From: Lachnospiraceae bacterium
GTDB lineage: Bacteria > Bacillota > Clostridia > Lachnospirales > Lachnospiraceae
NCBI GenBank assembly: GCA_014804785.1
Contig: JAAUZD010000007.1
Span: 1 to 40,227 of the forward strand
DNA: 40,227 bases
Direction: 5' to 3'
Shown: one piece after another, positions 14,850-22,757 of the stretch
How positions within the stretch are numbered: position 1 is the stretch's first letter
Layout: each line of letters starts with the position of its first letter
Made by a program: the position numbers and the translations under genes
Notes under the pieces: generated by a model
Database searches by the model: none
Seen by the model: the letters and a program-made list of their open reading frames with translations, nothing else
What the model was told of the DNA's origin: nothing

Positions 14850-16280
14850 TTATTTGCTGCTATTTGCCAACATAAACCGCAGATCCTGCACCAGATTCTG
14901 ATCTCTTCCTCCGGTTAACTCCACTGCCTGCCGCATCTTTTTCATACCCTCTTCCTTTTCTCCCATCCGAAAGAGTGCCATCGCATATCCGCCAAGGGCG
15001 TAAGAGTCCTGCTCATTTTCTTTCAGCACCTTCTCATTTGCCTCAAGGCAAGGCTCATAATTACCGCACATAAATTCGCAGTACCCCTTTGCCTTCCATG
15101 CATCTGTGTTCTCAGGGTCTAACCGGAGCACCTGTCCAAACGCAAACGCAGCCTCCTGATGATTCCCCTGCCGCATCAGCACATCCGCCAGTTTAAATAA
15201 GGATGCTTCATCCTCACAGACAGCATACTTATCTTCCATCTGCTTTAAGGAGAGATGGTAGGCACAATACTGATTTTCCGAGTAGATATCGCCGTTCATG
15301 GTCAATCTGGTGTTGGGGCAGCCGCCCAGACATTTGCTTCCATAAACGCAGTTTTTGCAGGCGCCGGAGAGTTTGTCCTTGGTCATCTGTCTGCGCCAGA
15401 GGAAATTGTTTTCATCCTCCCATATTTCCCGCAAAGGGCGCTCTTTTATATTACCCTCAATAAATTCTTTGGAGCGGATGGAAGTACAGCCCAGAATGTC
15501 TCCGTTCTGCAGAATGCCAAATCCGCGGGTACCCGCATTGCAGCCATCCCATGGAGCAATCATGTTTGTCCGGTACGCAATTTTTTTGATTTCGATTTCT
15601 TTTTTGGTATAGTAACCAATACAGTCGGCAAGATAAATTGCAATCCTTCCCTCTTTTGCCGTTTCATAAGCAAAATCAATGATATCCTGGATTCGTTCTG
15701 GTTCCAGCACCCAGTCGGGACGTTCCTGCAAATTTCCCATAGGGAGCCCCAGCTGTACCTGCCAGCTCTTCACTCCCATGCCGATCAGTTCTTCCTTTAA
15801 GTCATGCAGGATATCGATGTTCTGCTTGGTTATGGTGGTCACTGCACCTGTATAAATCCCAAGTTCCTTCATGGTCTGAAAGGCTCTTCTGGCATGATCA
15901 AAGGCTCCTTCTCTCCTGATTTTGTCATGGATCTCGGGAGTGCCGTCAATGCTGATGGCAACCGTGGAAATCCCGCTTTCCTTTAATTCCTGTGCGGTTT
16001 CTCCGCTAAGCAGCCAGCCATTTGTAATAATATTCACAGCTACGCCCGATGAAGAAAGGCGTTCTACCAGCATCGCCACATCTTTCCTTGTAAGCGGTTC
16101 TCCTCCCGAAATCGTAATCCATTTCAGACCTAGTTCTGCTATCTGATCACAAAGATCCAATGCTTCCTCGGTAGTAAGCTCGTCCGGGAGAGGATCCGCG
16201 CAGGAAGAACCGCAATGACCGCATCGCATGTTACATCCCATAGTCACTTCCCAGACACAGGTAATCGGTTGGTATTTCAT
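14850..16280 (-). CDS. radical SAM/SPASM peptide-modifying enzyme with TPR tail
   Basis: This encodes 476 residues. The N-terminal cluster motif CNMRCGHC (Cys16, Cys20, Cys23) binds the SAM-cleaving 4Fe-4S cluster. ISGGEPL (near residue 58) is the SAM-binding GGE motif. A SPASM domain with many Cys follows at about 240-345 (CNAGTRGFGI, CTS, CKNCVYGSKCLGGCPN, CAYH), expected to hold auxiliary clusters. From about 360 to 470 there are three TPR-like helical pairs (EAAFAFGQVLRLDPENTDAW, YEPCLEANEKVL, ALGGYAMALFRMGEKEEG), an unusual C-terminal addition that could hold a protein partner. SPASM enzymes commonly modify ribosomal peptides or Cys/Ser residues in proteins. The gene starts 12 bases after the chagasin-like repeat protein and has a GGAGGAAACC site, so the two are co-transcribed. 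I infer that the repeat tail of that neighbour is the substrate. Confidence 0.88.
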   Translation of the reverse strand: MKYQPITCVWEVTMGCNMRCGHCGSSCADPLPDELTTEEALDLCDQIAELGLKWITISGGEPLTRKDVAMLVERLSSSGVAVNIITNGWLLSGETAQELKESGISTVAISIDGTPEIHDKIRREGAFDHARRAFQTMKELGIYTGAVTTITKQNIDILHDLKEELIGMGVKSWQVQLGLPMGNLQERPDWVLEPERIQDIIDFAYETAKEGRIAIYLADCIGYYTKKEIEIKKIAYRTNMIAPWDGCNAGTRGFGILQNGDILGCTSIRSKEFIEGNIKERPLREIWEDENNFLWRRQMTKDKLSGACKNCVYGSKCLGGCPNTRLTMNGDIYSENQYCAYHLSLKQMEDKYAVCEDEASLFKLADVLMRQGNHQEAAFAFGQVLRLDPENTDAWKAKGYCEFMCGNYEPCLEANEKVLKENEQDSYALGGYAMALFRMGEKEEGMKKMRQAVELTGGRDQNLVQDLRFMLANSSK

Positions 16281-16292
16281 ACGGTTTCCTCC

Positions 16293-16994
16293 CTAACGGC
16301 ACGCAAAGCCATATTTCGTAATAAATGGTTCAATTCTATTTTTTTGGATAAATGGTTCATTCTTACATAATGCATCGTTTGCTCCGCAAAAATAACCGTA
16401 CTTCATCATCGCATCCTGCATCCCGCAAGGATAACCATATGCCATACCTGAATTCTGTGCTCCATAATTATAGTTATACACCATACCTACGTCCTGCACA
16501 CTGTCAGGGTATCCGTAATCCATGCAGGTAAATCCCGGACCGGGAAATCCATAGGGTTTCTGTACCTGCGCTCTTTCCCCTAACTGCCAAACCCCATAAG
16601 GCTGGATACAATTCATTGCACCGCATCCGTCCGCCTGATTAAAGGCATACGCATATAATGCATTTGCATTCTCGCTATAATCAACAAACTTTTCCGAATC
16701 ACTGGGAATAATGGTCAATGACACTTTATGCTCTCCCGTCACCTTAGCAGGCTCGAACATACATGCCATTACAAACGTTATTTCTGCTTCTGTCTCCTCT
16801 GCTGAAGATACCCCAAAATAAAACTTCTGCATAATTGGCGCTACCCCCTGCGCCACAGGAATTCTATCTTCTCCTTCAAGTATGATTCCCTTTGGCAGCT
16901 GTGACAGACACCATCCATAGCCTGTGGATCCCAACATAGACTGCAGCTCGATTGTAAAAACCTTCCCCTCTAAAACTACCATTTTCTGATCCAT
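16293..16994 (-). CDS. chagasin-like (I42) domain fused to Tyr-Gly-Tyr repeat tail, candidate RiPP precursor
   Basis: This encodes 233 residues with no signal peptide. Residues 1-97 resemble the chagasin/I42 cysteine-protease inhibitor fold: GSTGYGW at 22-28 corresponds to the family's NPTTGYxW loop, and a beta-rich stretch ends KVSLTII. Residues 98-233 are different, being rich in Tyr, Gly, Met and Cys. There are about five imperfect repeats of 13-14 residues: KPYGFPGPGFTCM, DYGYPDSVQDVGMV, YNYNYGAQNSGMA, YGYPCGMQDAMMK and YGYFCGANDALCK. The protein ends in KYGFACR. Repeated aromatic-Gly-aromatic units beside a SPASM enzyme recall multi-core RiPP precursors, with the folded inhibitor-like part acting as leader. 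A GGAGGAAACAAA site fixes the ATG. An alternative reading is a real inhibitor of the papain-like enzyme encoded at 19446. Confidence 0.7.
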   Translation of the reverse strand: MDQKMVVLEGKVFTIELQSMLGSTGYGWCLSQLPKGIILEGEDRIPVAQGVAPIMQKFYFGVSSAEETEAEITFVMACMFEPAKVTGEHKVSLTIIPSDSEKFVDYSENANALYAYAFNQADGCGAMNCIQPYGVWQLGERAQVQKPYGFPGPGFTCMDYGYPDSVQDVGMVYNYNYGAQNSGMAYGYPCGMQDAMMKYGYFCGANDALCKNEPFIQKNRIEPFITKYGFACR

Positions 16995-17091
16995 TTTGTT
17001 TCCTCCTTCAATTCATTTTTCTTTTGTCCTTACAGTGCAGATTAAATCATTGTATCTTTCGATTCAATCAATACCAATAAGACCTGACTAA

Positions 17092-17100
17092 ATTATAACA
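17092..17100 (-). promoter_or_regulatory. extended -10 promoter of the I42-repeat/radical SAM operon
   Basis: On the minus strand the bases read TGTTATAAT, an exact extended -10 (TGnTATAAT), about 100 bases before the ATG at 16994. A TTGACC lies 12 bases upstream, too close for a normal -35, so the promoter may rely on the extended element or on an activator. Confidence 0.5.
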
Positions 17101-17168
17101 AAGCATTTTGGTCAAAAAAGCATGTGGCATCAAGAGGCTTTGTTTTGGCAACGAAATTTTCTGTGGCA

Positions 17169-17199
17169 GTTGCAGGATCGATACACCGTTGCCTGCAAC
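17169..17199. promoter_or_regulatory. inverted repeat in the divergent control region
   Basis: GTTGCAGG (17169-17176) and CCTGCAAC (17192-17199) form a perfect 8-bp dyad with a 15-base gap. Half-site centres are 23 bases apart, about two helical turns. It lies between the two divergent promoters and is a candidate binding site for the LytTR regulator encoded next door. The rest of 16995-17384 is AT-rich and shows no gene. Confidence 0.45.
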
Positions 17200-17350
17200 A
17201 GAATAGTAATTTTTGTGCACTTTTTCTAAAAAAGTCCAAATTCAACAACAAGCTATACTGATGATTACAATTCAATTTAACTCACTTGTGCATTTCGACA
17301 AAATTCATCTATAAAACAGCAAAAATCCACATTTTTTTTAACGATTAAAG

Positions 17351-17356
17351 TATAAT
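17351..17356 (+). promoter_or_regulatory. -10 box of the LytTR regulator operon
   Basis: TATAAT stands 28 bases before the ATG at 17385. No good -35 is present 16-18 bases upstream (the sequence there is near ACATTT), which suggests activation, possibly autoregulation. The ribosome-binding site is AGGAGGG at 17372-17378. Confidence 0.5.
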
Positions 17357-17384
17357 TTAAGAGAAAGATCTAGGAGGGTTCAAA

Positions 17385-18116
17385 ATGAGAATTGCAATTA
17401 TAGACGACATGGTAAGTGACAGCATGGTTATTGCAAACTACATCCGCCAGTACTTTCAAGAAATCTCCTATATGGAGCCTGTCATAATTGATCAGTTTGA
17501 AGACGGAGAAGCATTTATACAACTTTTTGCTGAAGGTGCCTATGAATTGATTTTGATAGACTACTTTATGCATAAAATGAATGGATTGGAAACCGCCAGA
17601 TGCATCCGGAAACTCGACTGCTCTGTTTTTATCATCTTTATTACTTCCAGTAAAGATTTTGCCATTGACTGCTATAAGGTCCACGCTTCCGATTATATTG
17701 TCAAACCTATCACTTATGCACAGATCACACAGTCCATGTCCCTAATCAATTTAAATATATTAAAAGATAAACAATATATACAGATTACCTGCGGGCGGGA
17801 AAGAATCAGGCTCTTTCTGAGGGACATCATCTATTGTGATGCTTCCGGTCACTATGTGCAGATCCATGCACAAGGCTGTCATCTCCTGCGCTCCAGAACT
17901 TCCTTCGAAAAATTTACTCAGGAGCTTATGCCCTATCCCCAGTTTCTGCTGTGCTACCGCGGCTGCCTGATTAATATGGATCACATCATCCGGATAGAAA
18001 ACCTGGATTTTCTGACCAGCGAAGGAGAACGTATTCCCATACGACAAAAGGAATATGCACGGCTGACCAAAACCTATTATGATTATATTTTTACAAAAGT
18101 CAGGAGCGGAAGGTAA
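17385..18116 (+). CDS. AgrA-like LytTR response regulator
   Basis: This encodes 243 residues. The receiver domain spans 1-120, with the acidic pair D7/D8, the phosphoacceptor Asp59 in LILIDYF, the Ser/Thr of ITSS and the Lys of VKPI. The LytTR DNA-binding domain covers about 135-240, with IIYCDASGHYVQIH, the Arg-Ser-Arg-Thr-Ser segment, FLLCYRGCLINMDHI and IPIRQKEY, the usual order for this family. It binds DNA as a dimer, typically at imperfect repeats about two turns apart. Its stop overlaps the kinase start (TAATG at 18114-18118), which fixes the pair as one two-component system. The target is probably the divergent region upstream, by position only. Confidence 0.92.
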   Translation: MRIAIIDDMVSDSMVIANYIRQYFQEISYMEPVIIDQFEDGEAFIQLFAEGAYELILIDYFMHKMNGLETARCIRKLDCSVFIIFITSSKDFAIDCYKVHASDYIVKPITYAQITQSMSLINLNILKDKQYIQITCGRERIRLFLRDIIYCDASGHYVQIHAQGCHLLRSRTSFEKFTQELMPYPQFLLCYRGCLINMDHIIRIENLDFLTSEGERIPIRQKEYARLTKTYYDYIFTKVRSGR

Positions 18117-19423
18117 TGGAATTAACAGATATCTTAAAAATTTTCATATATGTTCTGCTGGATTTAATTCCCTGCCTGGTTTTAGCGCTTATCCCCTTCC
18201 GAAATCACTTCAGGCTTCCGGGTTATAAAACTTACATGCTCCTTCCGTTGCTTCTTTCCATGGTTTTTATAAGCAGAATCCTGTCCGTCCAAGAATTATC
18301 CATTGCCAGATGGTTTACAATCTTGTGGATTGGTCTTTATCTTACTCTGTATATCGTCTGCATGAAAGTTCCTGTCACCATCCTGCTCTTTACTTTACTG
18401 ACCATTTTAAACTATGGAAGCTTTAAGGCAATCATCGTCAACTGGCTTGTATTCTGTCTGCCAATTCCTTCTGCCGGACGATATTCCTTTTTTTCCAGCA
18501 TTTGTCAGCTGATTGTTTATTTATTTACTTTTCCCTTCATGTATTTCATGATGCTCCGGAAAGTAAAACCCTTGATTGATAAAACTACTAACAGCAGGTA
18601 CTGGCGTTTTCTCTGGCTCGTACCTGCCACATTCTGTCTCTCCTATTATTACAGCATGTATGCAGGCGGCGGCGCCGTAGCCTTTTCTTCCAAAAACAGC
18701 AGTATGGTTTTTGCTGTCCTTCTCAACCTGGGCGGTCTCTTTGTCACTTTTCTGATTCTCCAACTTTTAGAGGAATGCAACGACAAACTGCTTCTGGAAC
18801 AGGAAAACCACCACCTTGCCATGCAGTCCGTTCAGTATGAAAACTTAAAGTTTCGGATTGATGAGGCAAGACAGGCAAAACATGACCTGCGTCAGCATTT
18901 ATCGGTCATTCAGTCCTGTCTGCAAAGCAAAGATTACAACAGACTTTCTGAATACATTCACGCGTACATTCTCACCCTTCCCTCCGACTCACCTATTACC
19001 TATTGTGAGGATTACGCGTTGAATGCTCTGATTGTCTATTATGAGAGCATGGCAAGGAACCGCCATATCCGTTTTCTGGTCGATATTCATTATCCTCCGG
19101 ATTCCGGAATTCTTTCTTCTGATGCAGTCATATTATTCGGAAATCTTCTGGAGAATGCTTTGGAAGCCTGTGCGCGGGAATCTGCCCCGGAACCTTTCAT
19201 CTCTCTTCGTATAAAATGTATGCACAATATGATTGTAGCTGCTGTGGACAACACTTGCATTACTCCTATCTCAGGCTGCGAGAAGGAGTTTCCCTCTTCC
19301 AAAACAGCACGTATGGGAATTGGTACGACTTCCATCAGAAAAATCGCGGAAAAATATCACGGCACTGTACAATTTAAGCAGGTCAGCGACATCTTCTACA
19401 GTTCTGTGCTGCTTTCACCATAA
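18116..19423 (+). CDS. AgrC-like GHKL sensor histidine kinase
   Basis: This encodes 435 residues. Six or so membrane segments occupy about residues 5-220. A coiled linker (EECNDKLLLEQENHHLAMQS) leads to the phosphoacceptor His in the RQAKHDLRQHL motif. The ATP-binding domain shows the N box LFGNLLENALEAC and the G box GIGTTSIRKIAEKYHG. This is the HPK10 type that usually senses a peptide at the membrane. No AgrB- or AgrD-like gene is in the window, so the signal is unknown. The tail product of the divergent operon is one possible ligand, by inference only. It is coupled by one base to the regulator. Confidence 0.9.
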   Translation: MELTDILKIFIYVLLDLIPCLVLALIPFRNHFRLPGYKTYMLLPLLLSMVFISRILSVQELSIARWFTILWIGLYLTLYIVCMKVPVTILLFTLLTILNYGSFKAIIVNWLVFCLPIPSAGRYSFFSSICQLIVYLFTFPFMYFMMLRKVKPLIDKTTNSRYWRFLWLVPATFCLSYYYSMYAGGGAVAFSSKNSSMVFAVLLNLGGLFVTFLILQLLEECNDKLLLEQENHHLAMQSVQYENLKFRIDEARQAKHDLRQHLSVIQSCLQSKDYNRLSEYIHAYILTLPSDSPITYCEDYALNALIVYYESMARNRHIRFLVDIHYPPDSGILSSDAVILFGNLLENALEACARESAPEPFISLRIKCMHNMIVAAVDNTCITPISGCEKEFPSSKTARMGIGTTSIRKIAEKYHGTVQFKQVSDIFYSSVLLSP

Positions 19424-19445
19424 AAATTTAAAAGGAGGACAATTC

Positions 19446-20384
19446 ATGAAAAACACATTACAAAAAGGAGATATGCTTTTATTTTTTGCAGGAGACACCT
19501 GGCTGAGCAAGTCAATTTCCTATCTCACCAACGCCGAGGTGACACACGCCGCCATGGTCTATTCAGAAGATTCCATTGTGGAAATTCTTGCCGGTGGTCC
19601 CCAGATCAATAAAATATCCCTTCAGGACAGTGAAAAGAAAGGCAAAAAGGCTTACCTTATGCGCCACATACCAGAACTTGACTTTGAACCCTTAAAAAGA
19701 TCTGCAGATGCTTATCTGGAATCTGACATAGACTATGACTTCCCCGGGCTCTTCCTTCTTGGCGGACTGCTTATATATAATAAAATTGTTCCGTCGCCCC
19801 AGATGTTCAATTGTGCGGAGCTTATTCTGGAAGCGGCGATCCTTATGCTTGACCGCTTCATCCAAAAAGAAATCCTGCATCATTCCGGCAAGTATATGGT
19901 CTGCTCTCAGTTTGTCTACCAGCTTTTTTATGACTGCGGTGGAGACTATCGGATTCCCATTGTAAACGGCTGCTTTTCTGTCAAAAAAGAAAAGGATGAA
20001 TGCGGCGAAGGTAAAATACGTCTGGCTGATTTCCTTGACGAGGATTGTGTCCTTGAAGCAGACAATGCAGAACCCTTCTATTCAATCAGCGAGACCGATA
20101 TAGATTCCCCTTCCCTTGTAGAAGACCTTTCAGAAAAATTGTGTCTGGCTTTGTCACAGTCTGAGCAGGAAACACTGGAACAGAATTCCTTATCTGCAAA
20201 GCCGCACAATAGGAACAGAGTTCTTTCCCTTGCAAACAAGTTTCTCGACAAAGTGAAACAAATGCAGGAAAAACTCGATATGAACCTGCCTCTGGATGCT
20301 ATGTTCGTCACGGTTGCCGACCTCGCCTATCATGCACCCAGCCTGCAAAGAATTGATACCTTATATATTGAACGTCTTGATTAA
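19446..20384 (+). CDS. YiiX-like permuted papain-fold hydrolase
   Basis: This encodes 312 residues from the ATG at 19446, chosen because AAGGAGGACAATTC precedes it. An earlier in-frame start at 19320 lies inside the kinase gene and lacks a site. The N-terminal half fits the permuted NlpC/P60-like YiiX/YebB group: GDMLLFF, then VTHAAMVY with the likely catalytic His34, then DYDFPGLF, and VCSQFVYQLF with the likely nucleophile Cys153. The last 90 residues are a Gln/Glu-rich helical extension of unknown role. There is no signal peptide, so it acts in the cytoplasm or leaves by another route. Such enzymes cleave amide or thioester bonds of lipids, peptides or proteins. It lies 22 bases after the kinase in the same operon, and its operon neighbour across the divide encodes a fold that inhibits papain-type enzymes, an interesting pairing. 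Confidence 0.72.
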   Translation: MKNTLQKGDMLLFFAGDTWLSKSISYLTNAEVTHAAMVYSEDSIVEILAGGPQINKISLQDSEKKGKKAYLMRHIPELDFEPLKRSADAYLESDIDYDFPGLFLLGGLLIYNKIVPSPQMFNCAELILEAAILMLDRFIQKEILHHSGKYMVCSQFVYQLFYDCGGDYRIPIVNGCFSVKKEKDECGEGKIRLADFLDEDCVLEADNAEPFYSISETDIDSPSLVEDLSEKLCLALSQSEQETLEQNSLSAKPHNRNRVLSLANKFLDKVKQMQEKLDMNLPLDAMFVTVADLAYHAPSLQRIDTLYIERLD

Positions 20385-20386
20385 AA

Positions 20387-20425
20387 AAATATCCCTGAGG
20401 TGTCAGGACACCTTAGGGATATTTA
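20387..20425. terminator. bidirectional terminator between convergent genes
   Basis: AAATATCCCTGAGGTGTC pairs with the following GACACCTTAGGGATATTT with one wobble and a tiny loop. A/T runs flank both sides, so it can end transcription from the hydrolase gene on the plus strand and the lipoprotein gene on the minus strand. Confidence 0.85.
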
Positions 20426-20436
20426 AACATCTGTTA

Positions 20437-21660
20437 TTATTCCATCCGTGCACTTGCCAGTATTTCTTCGGCTACTGCAAAAGGATCATCCAGCGGCGCA
20501 TCGCCATGCTGTGCTGCACTTATAATATATGTATAATCCTCCATAAAAATCAAATACACATGAATCTCCATAATAACGCCATCATCGCCTTCCGACTTCA
20601 TCTGTGCCTTGACCGCTATTCCCAGATTCGTATCTTCATAAAAACTTACATCCCCGTCAAAGGTATCATCATTAGCCAGCTGCGCCTTCACCATTTCAAG
20701 CAAAAATTCCTGATTGCTCTCCAGTATCTCAAGTTCGGAATCATCCATCCCTGTATATTCACGGCTGATGCTTATAGCACAGTCCGCCAATTCCGCATCC
20801 CCGTATGGTGCATATACATAAACATCAGAATCAGATTCTGCGTCATCCTTATACCAATCCTCTGGAATATCAAAAGCCAGAGAGCCTTCAAATGTTGCAT
20901 TGCCGTGGTCGATTTCTCCAAGCCCCTCTATTTTCTCTTCCGCTCTTTTGATGCTCCAGTCCACCTCGCACTGATAAAAGGTTTCCAGTTCATCAATAAG
21001 ATTGTCCGTCTCTAAATCTACATCATCAGAATTCACTTTCATTTCAAAAAGCACTGTCACGCCATTATCCAGCCTCTTTAAAAGGTAAGTTGCAAAAACT
21101 GCATAGTAACTGTCATCAAATTCATAATATTTGCAATATTCTACAGAGGCGCAAGCTGTATCCCCATCTATGCGCTCAGCATCACTAATTACTACATCAT
21201 AATAATCCTCATTGTACTCAGGATTGTACACAGCCTCCAGATAGTAATCCAAATTCTCAGTGACCCGGTAATCCTCTTCATCCGTTCTTATGGACGGGTC
21301 TAACTCTACAGTATATGCAATCCCCATATTATAGCCGCTTATATGATCATCGCTTTTATATGCATCTTCATCCATAGGAACGTACACAGGAACGGTATCT
21401 CCTGAATCGGATGTAAGAAGTTCCCATTGCAGATAATCAAAGCCCTCATAGTCTTCAATATCTTCATCTCCCAGCACCGGATAATCAATATCATCTCTCG
21501 CCAGTAATTCCTCATCCTGCGCGTCTTCTTTCTTGTCTGCCTCCTGTTCAACCTTGGTATCAGGATCAATCATCTCGACTGTATTTTTCGAGCCGCATCC
21601 TCCTAAAATCGCAACTGTCAGAGCGCCCAGCATCAGACAAAGTACCATTTTCTTTTTCAT
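20437..21660 (-). CDS. secreted lipoprotein of unknown function
   Basis: This encodes 407 residues from the ATG at 21660, which has GGAG six bases upstream. An ATG 12 bases earlier overlaps that site and is less likely. A lipoprotein signal (MKKKMVLCLMLGALTVAILG then GCGS) puts the lipid-modified Cys near residue 22. The rest is very acidic, with many Asp-Glu clusters and Tyr-Glu/Asp-rich strands (YDVVISDAERIDGDTACASV, VYAPYGDAELADCAISISRE). The second half begins with AFDIPEDWYKDD, similar in style to PsbP/DUF1795-like domains that start with a FxIPxxW motif, but this is only a resemblance. It faces the outside of the membrane. It lies 88 bases after the GDP-fucose synthase stop and may be co-transcribed. 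Confidence 0.75.
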   Translation of the reverse strand: MKKKMVLCLMLGALTVAILGGCGSKNTVEMIDPDTKVEQEADKKEDAQDEELLARDDIDYPVLGDEDIEDYEGFDYLQWELLTSDSGDTVPVYVPMDEDAYKSDDHISGYNMGIAYTVELDPSIRTDEEDYRVTENLDYYLEAVYNPEYNEDYYDVVISDAERIDGDTACASVEYCKYYEFDDSYYAVFATYLLKRLDNGVTVLFEMKVNSDDVDLETDNLIDELETFYQCEVDWSIKRAEEKIEGLGEIDHGNATFEGSLAFDIPEDWYKDDAESDSDVYVYAPYGDAELADCAISISREYTGMDDSELEILESNQEFLLEMVKAQLANDDTFDGDVSFYEDTNLGIAVKAQMKSEGDDGVIMEIHVYLIFMEDYTYIISAAQHGDAPLDDPFAVAEEILASARME

Positions 21661-21759
21661 AATTTTCTCCATTTCATTCGTATAAATTATTTAGTTCTCT
21701 ACTTTATATACTTTTCAAAATGGAGTCAGGTTTCAAAATTTTAAAAATATTTCAGCAGT

Positions 21760-22701
21760 CTACATCCTTGCGCTATCCACATTATCCTTGAACCACTGGT
21801 AAGCCAGTTTTACCCCTTCTTCAAGTTCAACCTTATGTGTCCAGCCCAAGTCGTGAAGTTTATCCACATTGGTAAGCTTTCTGGGTGTTCCATCCGGCAT
21901 ATCTTTATTCCAGATAATCTCCCCTTCATAGCCCACTGCCTTTTTCACCGTTTCAGCCAGTTCCCTGATCGTAACCTCCTTGCCGGTTCCGATATTCACG
22001 TGCTGCTCGCCGCTGTAATTCTCAAGCAGAAATACACAAGCATCCGCCATATCATCCACATAAAGAAATTCCCGTAGGGGCGTACCTGTTCCCCAAAGCT
22101 CTACCGCAGATGCATTGTTGACTTTTGCCTCATGAAATTTACGGATCATAGCAGGCATCACATGAGAACCCTGAAGATCATAATTATCATGGGGTCCATA
22201 CAGATTCGTCGGCATACAGCTGATGAAATCATCTCCATACTGTCTCTTGTAAAACTTACACATCTCCAATCCGGCAATTTTAGCAATTGCATAGGCTTCA
22301 TTGGTCTCCTCCAACGGTCCTGTCAGAAGAGCATCCTCCGGAATCGGTTGGGGCGCCATCTTGGGATAAATGCAGGTGCTTCCGAGAAAGAGCAGTTTTT
22401 TAACTTTATACTTATGACAGCAGTCAATCACATTACATTGAATCTGAAGATTTTCATATGCAAAATCAGCAGGCGCTGTATTGTTGGCATTGATGCCGCC
22501 CACCTTTGCTGCCGCCAGAACTACCACATCCGGCTTTTCTGATTCAAAGAATTCCCGTACCATGACCTGATTGGTTAAATCCAGCTCTTTATGGGTTCTT
22601 CCAACAATATTAGTGTATCCCTTTTCCTTCAAATTTCTTACAATCGCACTTCCTACCAGTCCTCTATGACCTGCCACATAAATCTTATCTGTTTTTTCCA
22701 T
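21760..22701 (-). CDS. fcl: GDP-L-fucose synthase
   Basis: This encodes 313 residues from the ATG at 22701. A longer frame to 22731 lacks a proper site, while GGAAGGAAG precedes 22701. It is an extended short-chain dehydrogenase: AGHRGLVGS near the N-terminus binds NADPH, GSTCIYP carries the catalytic Ser, and [11 protein letters not shown] carries the YxxxK pair. The motif [10 protein letters not shown] is specific to the family. The enzyme epimerises and reduces GDP-4-keto-6-deoxymannose to GDP-L-fucose, taking the product of the gmd gene two positions upstream. It belongs to the cell-surface glycan operon that starts at 26855. Confidence 0.93.
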   Translation of the reverse strand: MEKTDKIYVAGHRGLVGSAIVRNLKEKGYTNIVGRTHKELDLTNQVMVREFFESEKPDVVVLAAAKVGGINANNTAPADFAYENLQIQCNVIDCCHKYKVKKLLFLGSTCIYPKMAPQPIPEDALLTGPLEETNEAYAIAKIAGLEMCKFYKRQYGDDFISCMPTNLYGPHDNYDLQGSHVMPAMIRKFHEAKVNNASAVELWGTGTPLREFLYVDDMADACVFLLENYSGEQHVNIGTGKEVTIRELAETVKKAVGYEGEIIWNKDMPDGTPRKLTNVDKLHDLGWTHKVELEEGVKLAYQWFKDNVDSARM

Positions 22702-22757
22702 CACACTACTTCCTTCCTCTCTATTTAGCATTTTCCATCTATATCATCTTTATCCCA

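Noticed and set aside
15255-15800. 181-residue frame opposite the radical SAM gene
   Set aside because: Antisense shadow of a well-supported gene; no ribosome-binding site or family features.
17093-17275. 60-residue minus-strand frame in the divergent control region
   Set aside because: It covers the extended -10 and the inverted repeat, has no ribosome-binding site and an unnatural composition. I also considered it as an AgrD-like peptide, but it lacks the expected amphipathic leader and charged tail.
19320-19445. In-frame extension of the YiiX-like protein into the kinase gene
   Set aside because: No site at 19320. The ATG at 19446 has AAGGAGGACAATTC directly before it, and the family begins at that point (GDMLLFF).
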